Origin: Metallosphaera hakonensis JCM 8857 = DSM 7519
Lineage (GTDB): Archaea; Thermoproteota; Thermoprotei_A; Sulfolobales; Sulfolobaceae
Direction of reading: 5' to 3'
NCBI RefSeq assembly: GCF_003201675.2
Contig: NZ_CP029287.2
Location: 1,240,001-1,304,000, forward strand
DNA: 64,000 bases
Position numbers and translations under genes: made by a program. Of this stretch, positions 28,658 through 38,043 are shown one piece after another (within the stretch, counting starts at the first letter, position 1; every line of letters starts with the position of its first letter). Under the pieces are notes generated by a model, which did not search any database, was not told the DNA's origin, and saw only the letters and a program-made list of their open reading frames with translations.

Positions 28658-31456
28658 CTAGGACTTCTGTACTAATTTGTATTGTATGACTTGGATCTCC
28701 TTTAGTTCAAATGGTGGCTTCAATATAGCCAATCTAGGATTGTTATTCGGGTTTACTACTACATAGAGATAGAAAGTATCATTGAAGAACTCAGAAGCTT
28801 TTTTCTCGTTAGGAGTTAATATGATATCCTCATCTTCTTTGGAGATACCTTTAACCTCTATTCTTTTAGTTTGGTTTTCACATTGAGATTCTATATCATA
28901 GCCCAGATTCTCGTCGTGAATATCCTTAGGATAACAGCCCTTTTCTCTCTCGTAATCCATAACATATTCCATTGCAGCTCTCTCTACTTCCTTCTTATGT
29001 CTCAATAAATCAAGATTGTACCCAGCGTTAGTATTGTAGTCAATAAGTGTGATATTGCCTATTTCATCAGCTATACGTACGCTGACTCCTTTGAGTTTCT
29101 CTGAGAGTTTCTTTTTAAGGTCATTCACAGTGGCCATATCAACTTTATAGAGTGGAGATCTACTATCAAGTTCTGGATTAAGGATAGCTAGAATATAATT
29201 CACTCTCTCCGAAAGGCTCTGGTAGAGAGAGGCCTTCCTTTTCTCTATGTACTCGTCCTTAAGCGATGGTGAGGAGATAGTTCCTTGGACTATGTGCTCT
29301 CTGCACTCAGTTGGTATCGCTCTATCCAGTATTTTATAGGGTTTAAATCCCTCTGGAGTCCATATAGCGAGTTCACTATAAATTGGCTCTCCTGTTCCAT
29401 CTTGATACTCCAGCTCATATATTACACCTTCAGTTGTCTTACCACCCCACAAAAAGCACGAACGTTCAGCCTTAGCTTGTGATGCTTTCTCCAATGCTTT
29501 CTTTATTGCCTTATCGTTAACGCTCAGATTTTTCACAGGAATAGCACCTACATAATACGATACAGGATTTCTGGAGGGATCTCCGGTTCCCACTCCAAGT
29601 TCAGTGGCAAGTGTCAGAAACCTAGACAAGTCATCCTTGGTTACTAATTCACTTGGATCCTTAAGTAAAATAGAGGCATTAACGTGAATGGCTGATGCTT
29701 CAGATATCTCTATTGCTTTTTTCACTGTTTCTATGGCCTCGTCAACCTTACCCATTTCACTCCGTAACTTTTCCTCAGCTTCTTTAACCCCTTTGGTATA
29801 AGCCTCAAAAACGAGTTTAGATACTTCCTCTTCGCTCACTTCTGTTCCTATGACACTTACGCTACCTTCGTCAAAGTCCTTCACTAAATTATCTACCTTC
29901 TGGTAAATTATCTCTAGCACTCTTTGCTCAACTGGTAAGTTGCTTGTGAAGTTATATACAAATATGGGTTTCTTCTGAGGATACCTGTATACCCTTCCTA
30001 CTCTTTGGATATAAGTTATAGGACTCCATGGCATCTCATAGTTAACCACTACATTTGCTATCTGCAGGTTAAGGGACTCTCCTATCACCTCAGTACCTAT
30101 TAAGACTTTTCCTCTCTCCAAAAAGTTTCTTACGTTATAGTTCCTAGTCTGCTCATCTATTCGCCCAGTGGCTATATAAACTCCATCACCTAATATCTTC
30201 TTCAGTTCATGACAAAGATATTCTGCAGTATCAACGAAGGAAGTGAAAATTATAATTTTGTCTCCTTTCTTTAGATGATCATCAATTACATCCTTTAAGT
30301 TATTCAGTTTAGAATCTTTACTCACTTTTTCCCCGAGTTTTATTATTCTATCGAGTTCGCGTAACTCCATCTCCACGAGATCTCTATTCTCTGGAAGTAC
30401 TGAGTTCAGTATCTCTCGATAAATTTCGTCCAATTCTTTCTCTTCCTCTTCAGCCTCTTTAAGACGCTTGATAAGCTCATTTACGTCTCTCCTTATTTCT
30501 TTTGTCAGAATTCTTTCTCTTCTTCTCCTCATAGCTTCAATTCCAGCTCTGACACTACTAGACGCTATTCTACCTAGTATTGTAGCCACGAGACCTACTG
30601 GAGTATTGGGGCCTTTTGACATCTTGTACATCTCTCTGACGTAATATTCAACAGCATTGTAGAAGTCTCTCTCTTCTTGAGTGACGTTGTTAGGTAAGGT
30701 CATTACAGTGACTGGATATGGAAAGAGTAGCTTACCTTCAGTATCCACAACATTCTTCTTTAATCTCCTGAAAGTCCACTTCTTAAGGAATTCCTGGTAA
30801 TTGTATTGATTAACAGAAGCATTTATCAGTTTTAGTCTTCCTAAAAAATGATCTTCCTTCCCGTCATGTGGAGTAGCAGTCAGACCTAGGAAATGCTCAG
30901 TCCTGTCCCTGAGGACTTCAAGCAATTTGTATCTCCTATTCCCTGGAGTTGCCTTATGTAGTTCGTCTACTACCACAAGATCCCATTGAGAACCTCTTTC
31001 CTCTATTCTCTTTACCTTCCTCTTAAGTGTATCTACGCTGGCTATAAGGAGTTGTTTGCTAAGGTCCTCCTCACGCTGAAATTCATGAAACTCCAATTCA
31101 AACTTACTTCCCATCTCTTGAATCCATTGTTTGATAACTGGAGGAGGAGTAACTATTAGAATCCTAGCTCTTTCATTCCTTAGAAGAAGTTCCTTAATGA
31201 ACAACCCAGCAACTATGGTCTTTCCTAATCCAGTCTCGTAAGCTAATAGAGCTCTCACACCAGGATATCTCCTTTCAAGTATGTCGTGAAGTTCGAGCCA
31301 TTGAACAAGTTTCAAGTAATCTTCTAATTGGTATGGAAGAGGGTCTATTTTGGATGTAGCGAAAACTGTCACTGGATCGTAGTTCACCTTATCTAGGATT
31401 CTCTTTGCCTCACACTTAGCCAGGAGCTTGAAGCCCACAAGATCAGACATGCTCAC
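28658..31456 (-). CDS. SNF2-type helicase with C-terminal DUF3883-like domain
   Basis: This 932-aa superfamily 2 helicase has Walker A LAYETGLGKTIVAG near residue 75, a DEAH-like VVVDELHKA near 160, SAT-type GLTATPHDGK near 190 and motif VI YIQRVGRVYRY near 485. The C-terminal region (about 835-920) has ENLGYDIES and RIEVKGISKED followed by LTPNE, the pattern of DUF3883, a restriction-endonuclease-like fold. This combination is known in helicase subunits of methylation-linked antiviral systems. It lies 2 bp from the methyltransferase gene. Confidence 0.85.
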   Translation of the reverse strand: MSMSDLVGFKLLAKCEAKRILDKVNYDPVTVFATSKIDPLPYQLEDYLKLVQWLELHDILERRYPGVRALLAYETGLGKTIVAGLFIKELLLRNERARILIVTPPPVIKQWIQEMGSKFELEFHEFQREEDLSKQLLIASVDTLKRKVKRIEERGSQWDLVVVDELHKATPGNRRYKLLEVLRDRTEHFLGLTATPHDGKEDHFLGRLKLINASVNQYNYQEFLKKWTFRRLKKNVVDTEGKLLFPYPVTVMTLPNNVTQEERDFYNAVEYYVREMYKMSKGPNTPVGLVATILGRIASSSVRAGIEAMRRRRERILTKEIRRDVNELIKRLKEAEEEEKELDEIYREILNSVLPENRDLVEMELRELDRIIKLGEKVSKDSKLNNLKDVIDDHLKKGDKIIIFTSFVDTAEYLCHELKKILGDGVYIATGRIDEQTRNYNVRNFLERGKVLIGTEVIGESLNLQIANVVVNYEMPWSPITYIQRVGRVYRYPQKKPIFVYNFTSNLPVEQRVLEIIYQKVDNLVKDFDEGSVSVIGTEVSEEEVSKLVFEAYTKGVKEAEEKLRSEMGKVDEAIETVKKAIEISEASAIHVNASILLKDPSELVTKDDLSRFLTLATELGVGTGDPSRNPVSYYVGAIPVKNLSVNDKAIKKALEKASQAKAERSCFLWGGKTTEGVIYELEYQDGTGEPIYSELAIWTPEGFKPYKILDRAIPTECREHIVQGTISSPSLKDEYIEKRKASLYQSLSERVNYILAILNPELDSRSPLYKVDMATVNDLKKKLSEKLKGVSVRIADEIGNITLIDYNTNAGYNLDLLRHKKEVERAAMEYVMDYEREKGCYPKDIHDENLGYDIESQCENQTKRIEVKGISKEDEDIILTPNEKKASEFFNDTFYLYVVVNPNNNPRLAILKPPFELKEIQVIQYKLVQKS

Positions 31457-31458
31457 AC

Positions 31459-33984
31459 CTAGGATTGCTTGAAAAAGTGATCTATCCTCCCATCCCTCCT
31501 ATCTTGGAGCTTGTGGATATAGTCTAGAATATTCCCTATGGTATTGTACTCTTTCCCTCTCTCCTGTTCTTTCATTTTACTTTCATAGAAGTGAATTATC
31601 TTAAGGAGATCTTGAAAATCCTCAATGGACATTCCAGCTCCCTTAGCGTGCTCTTCTACAACACTCATGCTTGGTCTAGCATTGAACTGAATTACACATC
31701 GATGTACCCAGTCTACGGCAGAATTACCCATTATATTCGTTATACCCTCCCTCTCCACTAGTTCACTCCTAGAGTAGGCATCGTTCACAATTATGGACGT
31801 CTTCTTTCCCGAAGTCTTCCTTATTAGTCTCTTTCTCTCCAACGAGTTTTGATCAATATTCTTTGAAGCTTTGAGAAGTTGATTAAAGGTGTCAGTATCG
31901 AGCTCTCTCTTTCCTCCACTTAACACGGACAGATAGAATAGAGTCTCTTCATCTAAATTAAGTCTCCTTCCTATAACCTTGTCCATATCTTTCTCTAGGA
32001 AGATGCTTGACGTTACTGTCTGAGCGTAATTTAAGGCGGTCTCAGATATTCTTTTAGTACTGAATGACCTTATCTTAGAGTACTTAGTGACAACGCTTAA
32101 GGCTACTCCTACTGCCCAGAGGTAAAGTTCTCCACGCTCATAATTCAGTTTAGATATACTCTCGTAATTTCTCTCTATTTCCTCCCTTATTTCATCTAGG
32201 ATTTGTCCTTCTTCAGTCTCTAAATTATTTAGTCTCTTCCTAGCTGTAAGGACAAGACTGTAATATACGCTTCTTTTTCCACGTGCAAGAACATTGTTTT
32301 CATTTTCTGTAGCGAGTGGAATGGCACTAGTTATGTGAAACCCTACTCTATATAGGCTATCGAGTACGTGTTCCCAAACTTGTAGGTTACTATGAGCAAA
32401 GAAGAGGACTAAGAGACCATTATCATCAAGTGAATTATAAAGGTTACGTAATGCTGATTCTAACCTTGAGTAAAAGATTTCCGGCGTCCTATCACCTAGG
32501 GCATCTATAGATTCTGATACATCGACCTTCGAGGCTGAAAATTCCGGAAAAAGATCTTCGAGGATGTATCTCTCCCATACGTAGAAGAACTCTGAGATCT
32601 CGCCATAAGCTTTATCATCATAGTATGGAGGATCTGTGACTATGAGTTTATACTTCTTATTTGAAGAGGAAAGAGCTGAGGTTAGTCTAATCTCCACTTT
32701 GCCCTTAGTGTCAGAGAGTTTTTCTGCACTAAACTTCAGTGCATCTACGACGTCTTTGAGCATACCAGAGAGTGAACCAGAGAACTTAGCGAAGGGGTTG
32801 GTCTCTGCATGCTTCCACATTATGCTGATTTGATTAGCCAAGGCGTGGCCAATTCCAAATCTGCTACTGTCCCAGATTGTAGCCCTGCAGTTACGACTTA
32901 CGATTTTCCCTACCCACATGGCAAAAGCCACTGCCATAGCCCTAGCGTACTCCTCCCCCTTCTCCCTCCTGTACCTCTCGACCGTCTCCTTTATCTTCTT
33001 TACGAGGGATGTTAAGACCAGTAGTTGTCTATCGTTGAATAAGTCTCCCCACGACGTGAGGTAGTTCGAGGATCTTATCTCTGATGGTATCTCCTGACTC
33101 GGGATAAATTGAGCCAATTCTTCCTTTTTCTTTTCTAGTATCTCATGGGCCTTTCTCACCATCTCCTCATGTTTTTTGATATCTGTAGAGAACGTCCTTC
33201 CCTCTAAGGCTACTGCAAGTAGGATTTCCCTTTTATTGGTCCTGATGTCTTCACGGATATATTCGTTGGATATCTCTCTACCGCAATGAAGACATAGGGC
33301 TTTTCCCCTGTCGACATTGCCCTTTATATCAATTTTCTCGCTTTCATAACATCTAAAATTAAGCCCGTCCTCTGGCCTTATATAGGTAATTGTTCCTTTA
33401 TCTTTGAGCAATGTCCAGTCATTAACCAATGGAGTTATCTTCTTACACCATTTACATTCTACAACCCATGCCCAAATGTAAGCCTTAACTTCTTTCCCCT
33501 CGTGATCTGGATAAAGTTCAGCTAATTCTCTCCTGAGCTCATCTATTATTCTCTCTCCCTCTTCTTTTACATCCTCAGCTAATTTCTTTCCATACTTCTT
33601 GGGGTATTCTAGTGTAGCCTTCATTATTGCATAAGCTACTGGATTATAGTCCGATAACTCCACGTTAAAACCAAGTCTAAGTGCCTCAAACCCTATCATC
33701 CCAGAGCCAGCAAATGGATCGTAAATAGTTAAGTCGCCATAAATTTCTTCTCCCCTCCTTCTAGCATCTTCATAGATCTTCTTGTAAAGTCCGCTTTTCC
33801 AAGGTTCAGACTTAAATGTGGGAACCTTGCCATCGTTGGAGATTAATTTTATGAAGTCCTCTATCTGCAATCTGTCTGAGATAGACGCTAGCAGTACTGC
33901 TCTAGATACTATCAAGGGTTTCCTAGTGGGCCAATAATGTATCTCACTAATAGGTGGCCTCCCATTTTTCTCCTTCTTAGCCAT
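31459..33984 (-). CDS. DUF1156-type DNA methyltransferase
   Basis: This 841-aa protein has an N-terminal DUF1156-type segment (ISEIHYWPTRKPLIVSRAV), the SAM-binding DPFAGSGMIGFEA near residue 90, two CxxC pairs (CKWCKK near 168 and CLHCGRE near 225) that may bind zinc, and the catalytic TDPPYYDD motif near 452, typical of amino-methyltransferases. It should modify host DNA so that the helicase/ATPase machinery spares it. A 67-bp gap separates it from the 135-aa gene upstream. Confidence 0.86.
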   Translation of the reverse strand: MAKKEKNGRPPISEIHYWPTRKPLIVSRAVLLASISDRLQIEDFIKLISNDGKVPTFKSEPWKSGLYKKIYEDARRRGEEIYGDLTIYDPFAGSGMIGFEALRLGFNVELSDYNPVAYAIMKATLEYPKKYGKKLAEDVKEEGERIIDELRRELAELYPDHEGKEVKAYIWAWVVECKWCKKITPLVNDWTLLKDKGTITYIRPEDGLNFRCYESEKIDIKGNVDRGKALCLHCGREISNEYIREDIRTNKREILLAVALEGRTFSTDIKKHEEMVRKAHEILEKKKEELAQFIPSQEIPSEIRSSNYLTSWGDLFNDRQLLVLTSLVKKIKETVERYRREKGEEYARAMAVAFAMWVGKIVSRNCRATIWDSSRFGIGHALANQISIMWKHAETNPFAKFSGSLSGMLKDVVDALKFSAEKLSDTKGKVEIRLTSALSSSNKKYKLIVTDPPYYDDKAYGEISEFFYVWERYILEDLFPEFSASKVDVSESIDALGDRTPEIFYSRLESALRNLYNSLDDNGLLVLFFAHSNLQVWEHVLDSLYRVGFHITSAIPLATENENNVLARGKRSVYYSLVLTARKRLNNLETEEGQILDEIREEIERNYESISKLNYERGELYLWAVGVALSVVTKYSKIRSFSTKRISETALNYAQTVTSSIFLEKDMDKVIGRRLNLDEETLFYLSVLSGGKRELDTDTFNQLLKASKNIDQNSLERKRLIRKTSGKKTSIIVNDAYSRSELVEREGITNIMGNSAVDWVHRCVIQFNARPSMSVVEEHAKGAGMSIEDFQDLLKIIHFYESKMKEQERGKEYNTIGNILDYIHKLQDRRDGRIDHFFKQS

Positions 33985-34051
33985 ATCATTAATCTCATGT
34001 GTTGGTATGCCTTGCTCAAGGAGTACCTTAACGTCTCGTTCTTGATCCGTC

Positions 34052-34459
34052 TTACTTCACCTTATACATTCTCTTAAATGCCATTACAGCGTCTAACTTC
34101 AATTGATTTAACTTCCACCTCCAAAATGCCACTTCCTCTATACCCATATCTTTCAGGACTTCCCCAGTCCTCTTAGCTCCATTCACAGTATAGATATATG
34201 GTAATATGGACATGAATGCAGATATTCTGCCTCCATTATTAAAATCGTAAATAGGTTTATCTTTCTCTACACCTATCTCGGAAAGGAACCATAATACAAC
34301 GCTCTTCTTCCATCCCGAAGCTCTGGCGCGAATTAATCTCAATTGTACTTTACCATCAGTCTTGTATTCATATATTAGTTTCAATACGCCATTGCTGGAT
34401 TCTTTTATCACATAAACCTCGTTTTGATAAGCTGAGAGTGACATATCATCACTTCTCAT
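34052..34459 (-). CDS. Hypothetical component of defence operon (135 aa)
   Basis: This soluble protein has no motif I can name; it is mixed beta then alpha, with a basic C-terminal half (FWRWKLNQLKLDAVMAFKR). It overlaps the end of the ATPase gene by 11 bp, or begins at an internal ATG 15 bp later, so it belongs to the operon. A small protein at this position is also found in DUF499/DUF1156 loci, but identity to those (for example DUF3780) is not established. Confidence 0.65.
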   Translation of the reverse strand: MRSDDMSLSAYQNEVYVIKESSNGVLKLIYEYKTDGKVQLRLIRARASGWKKSVVLWFLSEIGVEKDKPIYDFNNGGRISAFMSILPYIYTVNGAKRTGEVLKDMGIEEVAFWRWKLNQLKLDAVMAFKRMYKVK

Positions 34460-37082
34460 TCCATTTTATTCCTGCCTTAGTGAGTCTATCCTCTAGGCTA
34501 GAGAGATCTTGTTGGTTTATTTTAACGCTAATCTCAGCTTTCCAATCGTCAAATGTCTTAGCTAGGTTCTCAAGAGCTATCTTTAGTTGACTTGCCTTAG
34601 CTATTGTGGTTCTTAGAACAATCTTCCCATCTGCTTCTAACGTTAGAGACAAACTATTCTCTTTTATTAAGTTATTTAAGCTATATGTTAGTTCTACTTG
34701 AGTTAGAAAATTTTTCAATATTTCCAGGTCTGTTTTAGAACCATTAACGTAAATCGTCTTAAGCACAGGCTGAACGGAAGGAATAGTAGTATGTATTACA
34801 CCATTAGGCGTTAATGTGGGTGATAAGACAGGTGATTGAGATCCTTGTATCTGGGCTTGTGACTTGGGTTCTTTTTGTTCATTTTTTTTCTTGAGCTCTT
34901 CCAACATTTCTCCCCTTATAATATAGTAGTTATTACTTAGAGAGGGAATAGAATCTACTAGCTTATTCTCATTATCAGTTATTCCTATAATACCATTTTT
35001 GACACCGTCTTTGACCACTTCCTCAAAGACACTCTTAGGGAGAAAAGGTATTGCGTCAGATCTTAGGATATTATTATAACATTCCTTTAGGCTAGCCATA
35101 GGATTTCGCCCCATGAGTGCCTCAAAGAAGGAGTCTACATTCACCAGTTCAGGATCTAAGAAAGCCTTACTCACCTGTGTTAATCTGTCTATAAGTGAAT
35201 CCACGAATGCCTCATTAGTCATCTCTCGAGGACTAACTACATCGTTTTTCATATTACCTCTCTGCTGATATAACATGCTACTGTAAGTCCTTAGAAATGC
35301 AGAGATTAGTTCGTTTTCTATCTTTTTCTTTTCTACAGAAATACTCTTCCTTAATGAATTGTCGTTTGTAGATTTCATGAGCTCTTCGGCAGCTATTGAT
35401 TGCTTAGCTAGCTCCTCTAAATTAGCTATTGGTTCATCTTTCCTAGGGTAGATAAGTATCACAGAGTTCCTGAACTCAGAGTCAATATTGAAGAGGTGTT
35501 TCTCTTGTGCGTAATTTCTAGCCCACTTATCCATGTCTGGTTCATAGCGAAGTGGTACGAAAATAATGTTAAGCTTACCCTCGACTAGATCCTTTTCAGA
35601 TTTCACATCAAAGATTACGTTACATTTTCCATTATACTTATTTTCAAATTCCTTACTTATGTTCATAATAAGAGAGCGTAATTCCTTTTCTATGTCATTA
35701 ACGTCCTTGGCTCTATTCTTTATTAGGGCTATCACGCTGAGGGTCTCCCTAAAATAGTACTTCTGATTCTCGTAATTGAAGTCCATATAATAAGATTTAC
35801 CATGAATATAGTTGTCAGCTAGTTTACTGAAATCATCTGGAGGAAGAGTAAGTAGAGCTCTAGACAGTTCTGTCTTAGTTAAGCCTCTAGCCTCTGGCTT
35901 TGGATGTAGTGAATACAGGAATACTGCGGTAGCTAATCTCTTATCTTCACGTGAAAGCTTTTCAGACGTAATTTCCTCTAGTATTTGCTCCATATTCTTA
36001 ATATTATATATAGAATAACTTGTAAGTCTTTCCTTCACCAGACCGTTTAGCTTAACTTCTCCCAAGGTTATGAATGGAGTAGGCATGTCCTCCAAATCTG
36101 TAACTATTCCAGCAAGTATCTTTAATGCATCTCTTGTCCTCTGAAAGTTAGGAAACTCCAAGAGCCTCTTACTTACCAAATCTATTAACATAGGATGAAA
36201 GGGATAGGAATTATTGTACAGATTTTCGTCATCTTGGTTGAAGGTTAGGCCGTATTTTTGGAAGCAATCTCTCACATAATTGGTAGCCTCCTTTGCTTTC
36301 TTTATATCGATCGATTGAAAGAGCTGTTTCTTGGCTATCCTAACGAAGTCAGCCTCTCCTTGTGGGTAAATTATCTTGGCCTTTCTAGCTAGAGGCTTAA
36401 AGAAGTCTGATATTTCTCTATATCCAGCCTTATTGGGATCATCTTCTGGGACAGAGATGACTATCACGGAATTCTGACTATCCACTATAGCCTCTAGTAA
36501 AGTGCGTATATGTGCCATATCTGTCCCAGCCCTATCTGCTCTTCTACTCAAGTACTGGAGTATTTCATCTATAAAGATCACTACTGGTTTCCCTATAGAA
36601 TCCAAGCTCTCCTTTACCTTCTCCTTACTATCTCCTTTATTAAAGAAACTCTTCACTTGAGGTTGATCTATGAAGGATAGAGAGGAATCCATGTTTAGTC
36701 CATCTAAGACACAAAGTTCGACCTCTGGAACCATCTTAACCTCCGCTTGAGCTAGAATATCCTTTACTTCGTCTCTCACTGACAATCCTTTATATTTAAG
36801 TAAAAGGTAAATATATGCCATAGCATGTGACTTTCCACCTCCCATTCTAGTGTCGAGGAGATATGCTGGATAACTTTCCTTACCTGATACTCTAGCCAAT
36901 ATCAGTTTAGCCATTTCCTTAAGTGACTCTACAAGTTCTGTCCTATCGAAGAACTCTCTGGCTTCGTCATATGAGAGCTTCTGGACCTTAGTTAAATCCA
37001 CAGCAAAAAGATTATCGTCAAGTCTACCCGTAGATCTTGCTTGAATTAGATATTCTCTCAGGGGAGGTATATTTTCATTCAT
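34449..37082 (-). CDS. DUF499-family AAA+ ATPase of defence operon
   Basis: This 877-aa ATPase is the promoter-proximal gene of the operon. It has an unusual Walker A, LDTRMGGGKSHAM near residue 78, and Walker B VVIFIDEILQYLSRR near 170, both typical of DUF499 proteins that accompany DUF1156 methyltransferases and helicases. A low-complexity linker rich in Gln, Pro and Ser lies near 735-765, followed by a C-terminal domain of about 110 residues. The promoter (TTTTTAAAC, complement of about 37115-37123) lies between the ATG and a MITE at 37147. Confidence 0.85.
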   Translation of the reverse strand: MNENIPPLREYLIQARSTGRLDDNLFAVDLTKVQKLSYDEAREFFDRTELVESLKEMAKLILARVSGKESYPAYLLDTRMGGGKSHAMAYIYLLLKYKGLSVRDEVKDILAQAEVKMVPEVELCVLDGLNMDSSLSFIDQPQVKSFFNKGDSKEKVKESLDSIGKPVVIFIDEILQYLSRRADRAGTDMAHIRTLLEAIVDSQNSVIVISVPEDDPNKAGYREISDFFKPLARKAKIIYPQGEADFVRIAKKQLFQSIDIKKAKEATNYVRDCFQKYGLTFNQDDENLYNNSYPFHPMLIDLVSKRLLEFPNFQRTRDALKILAGIVTDLEDMPTPFITLGEVKLNGLVKERLTSYSIYNIKNMEQILEEITSEKLSREDKRLATAVFLYSLHPKPEARGLTKTELSRALLTLPPDDFSKLADNYIHGKSYYMDFNYENQKYYFRETLSVIALIKNRAKDVNDIEKELRSLIMNISKEFENKYNGKCNVIFDVKSEKDLVEGKLNIIFVPLRYEPDMDKWARNYAQEKHLFNIDSEFRNSVILIYPRKDEPIANLEELAKQSIAAEELMKSTNDNSLRKSISVEKKKIENELISAFLRTYSSMLYQQRGNMKNDVVSPREMTNEAFVDSLIDRLTQVSKAFLDPELVNVDSFFEALMGRNPMASLKECYNNILRSDAIPFLPKSVFEEVVKDGVKNGIIGITDNENKLVDSIPSLSNNYYIIRGEMLEELKKKNEQKEPKSQAQIQGSQSPVLSPTLTPNGVIHTTIPSVQPVLKTIYVNGSKTDLEILKNFLTQVELTYSLNNLIKENSLSLTLEADGKIVLRTTIAKASQLKIALENLAKTFDDWKAEISVKINQQDLSSLEDRLTKAGIKWNEK

Positions 37083-37146
37083 ATAACTGTCAAATGTAAT
37101 ATAGGTTTCTAGTTTAAAAACGAATTGTTATTTATGCTCTTTTCAC

Positions 37147-37227
37147 TAGTGTTCCAGGAAAGTTCTTAGACTAGGATTTACTAATACATCCTTAGATAAG
37201 AGCTATAAACTTTCTGAAAGCACTAAC
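37147..37227 (+). repeat. CTAG-type MITE, 81 bp, upstream of defence operon
   Basis: Left end CTAGTGTTCCAGGAAAGTTC and right-end complement TTAGTGCTTTCAGAAAGTTT form an imperfect inverted repeat related to the IS630-type element ends. It lies 65 bp upstream of the ATPase start, just outside the TATA-like region, so it could alter expression of the operon. Confidence 0.7.
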
Positions 37228-37442
37228 GGAGAAGTAGCAAGGCTCCATCTTAGGAATGGACTTAAGAGACCTGAAAGATCGGTTTAACGAGAAAATTTGA
37301 GTAACGTTTTATGAATTTTTCCTAAAATAATTATGATATTTTACTGTTTAATAAATGATTTTAGTCAAAATACATATTTTTGCTACTTTCTATTCGCTCA
37401 TTTTCATTCACTATTCAGATTTTCAATTAAATGCCCCACAAG

Positions 37443-37532
37443 TCATGCCGCGATTTTGCCTTTTTCAGTTAGTGCTACTTTCCTTCTAACCTTATTTACT
37501 ATTATTGTATCAGCTAATCCTAACTCTTTCAT
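37443..37532 (-). pseudogene. Possible winged-helix regulator remnant
   Basis: A 29-codon frame reads MKELGLADTIIVNK and then VRRKVALTEKGKIAA, the wing and end of a winged-helix DNA-binding domain. Its upstream part would run into IS copy B, but the frame is closed by a TGA 6 bp upstream of the ATG. It is probably a leftover C-terminus; it could be chance. The remaining 37083-37550 sequence outside this and the MITE holds nothing recognisable. Confidence 0.3.
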
Positions 37533-38043
37533 CTCTCATGTTATAATATAGGGCGGCTCAGGAGTCCATTGCGATTTCAATTTATTTCTATAGAATTAGA
37601 TAGTAGAAATTGATTCTACATTTTCGGTAACACTAATAGGGGACGAGCATGAGGTAATATCATGGAACTGTCAACTGTGAACGAGGTAACCCTCTACGGG
37701 GTCCGGATTATGGAGCTCGTAGAGGGACCTGGGAAGATATCCCTCACGCTCGTCCCCAAGATATTACCCGATGACGCCTTATTAAACAAACCGGTCCAGG
37801 AGATCGAGAGGATGGCGAGGGAGGAAGCTGAGAGGATTAGTCCCAACTACCAGAGAGGTAAGGAGGTCAAGAGGAAGGGTTACGCGAGCTACAGGTTCCT
37901 GAAGTGGTTCAAGATCGTGATGGTGGGGAGGGAGACGAAGTACGAGTTGGAGTGGATATCGGTGAAGCTGCCCGTGCTTTACGGTGAAGGGAGGGTGAGG
38001 ACCCAGGTCGAGGAGACTTTGAGGGAGGAAAGGAAGGTCTTCG

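Noticed and set aside
37333-37551. A 72-codon Phe/Ser-rich plus-strand ORF upstream of IS copy B
   Set aside because: Low-complexity AT-rich frame with no promoter; the opposite strand contains a more plausible winged-helix remnant.
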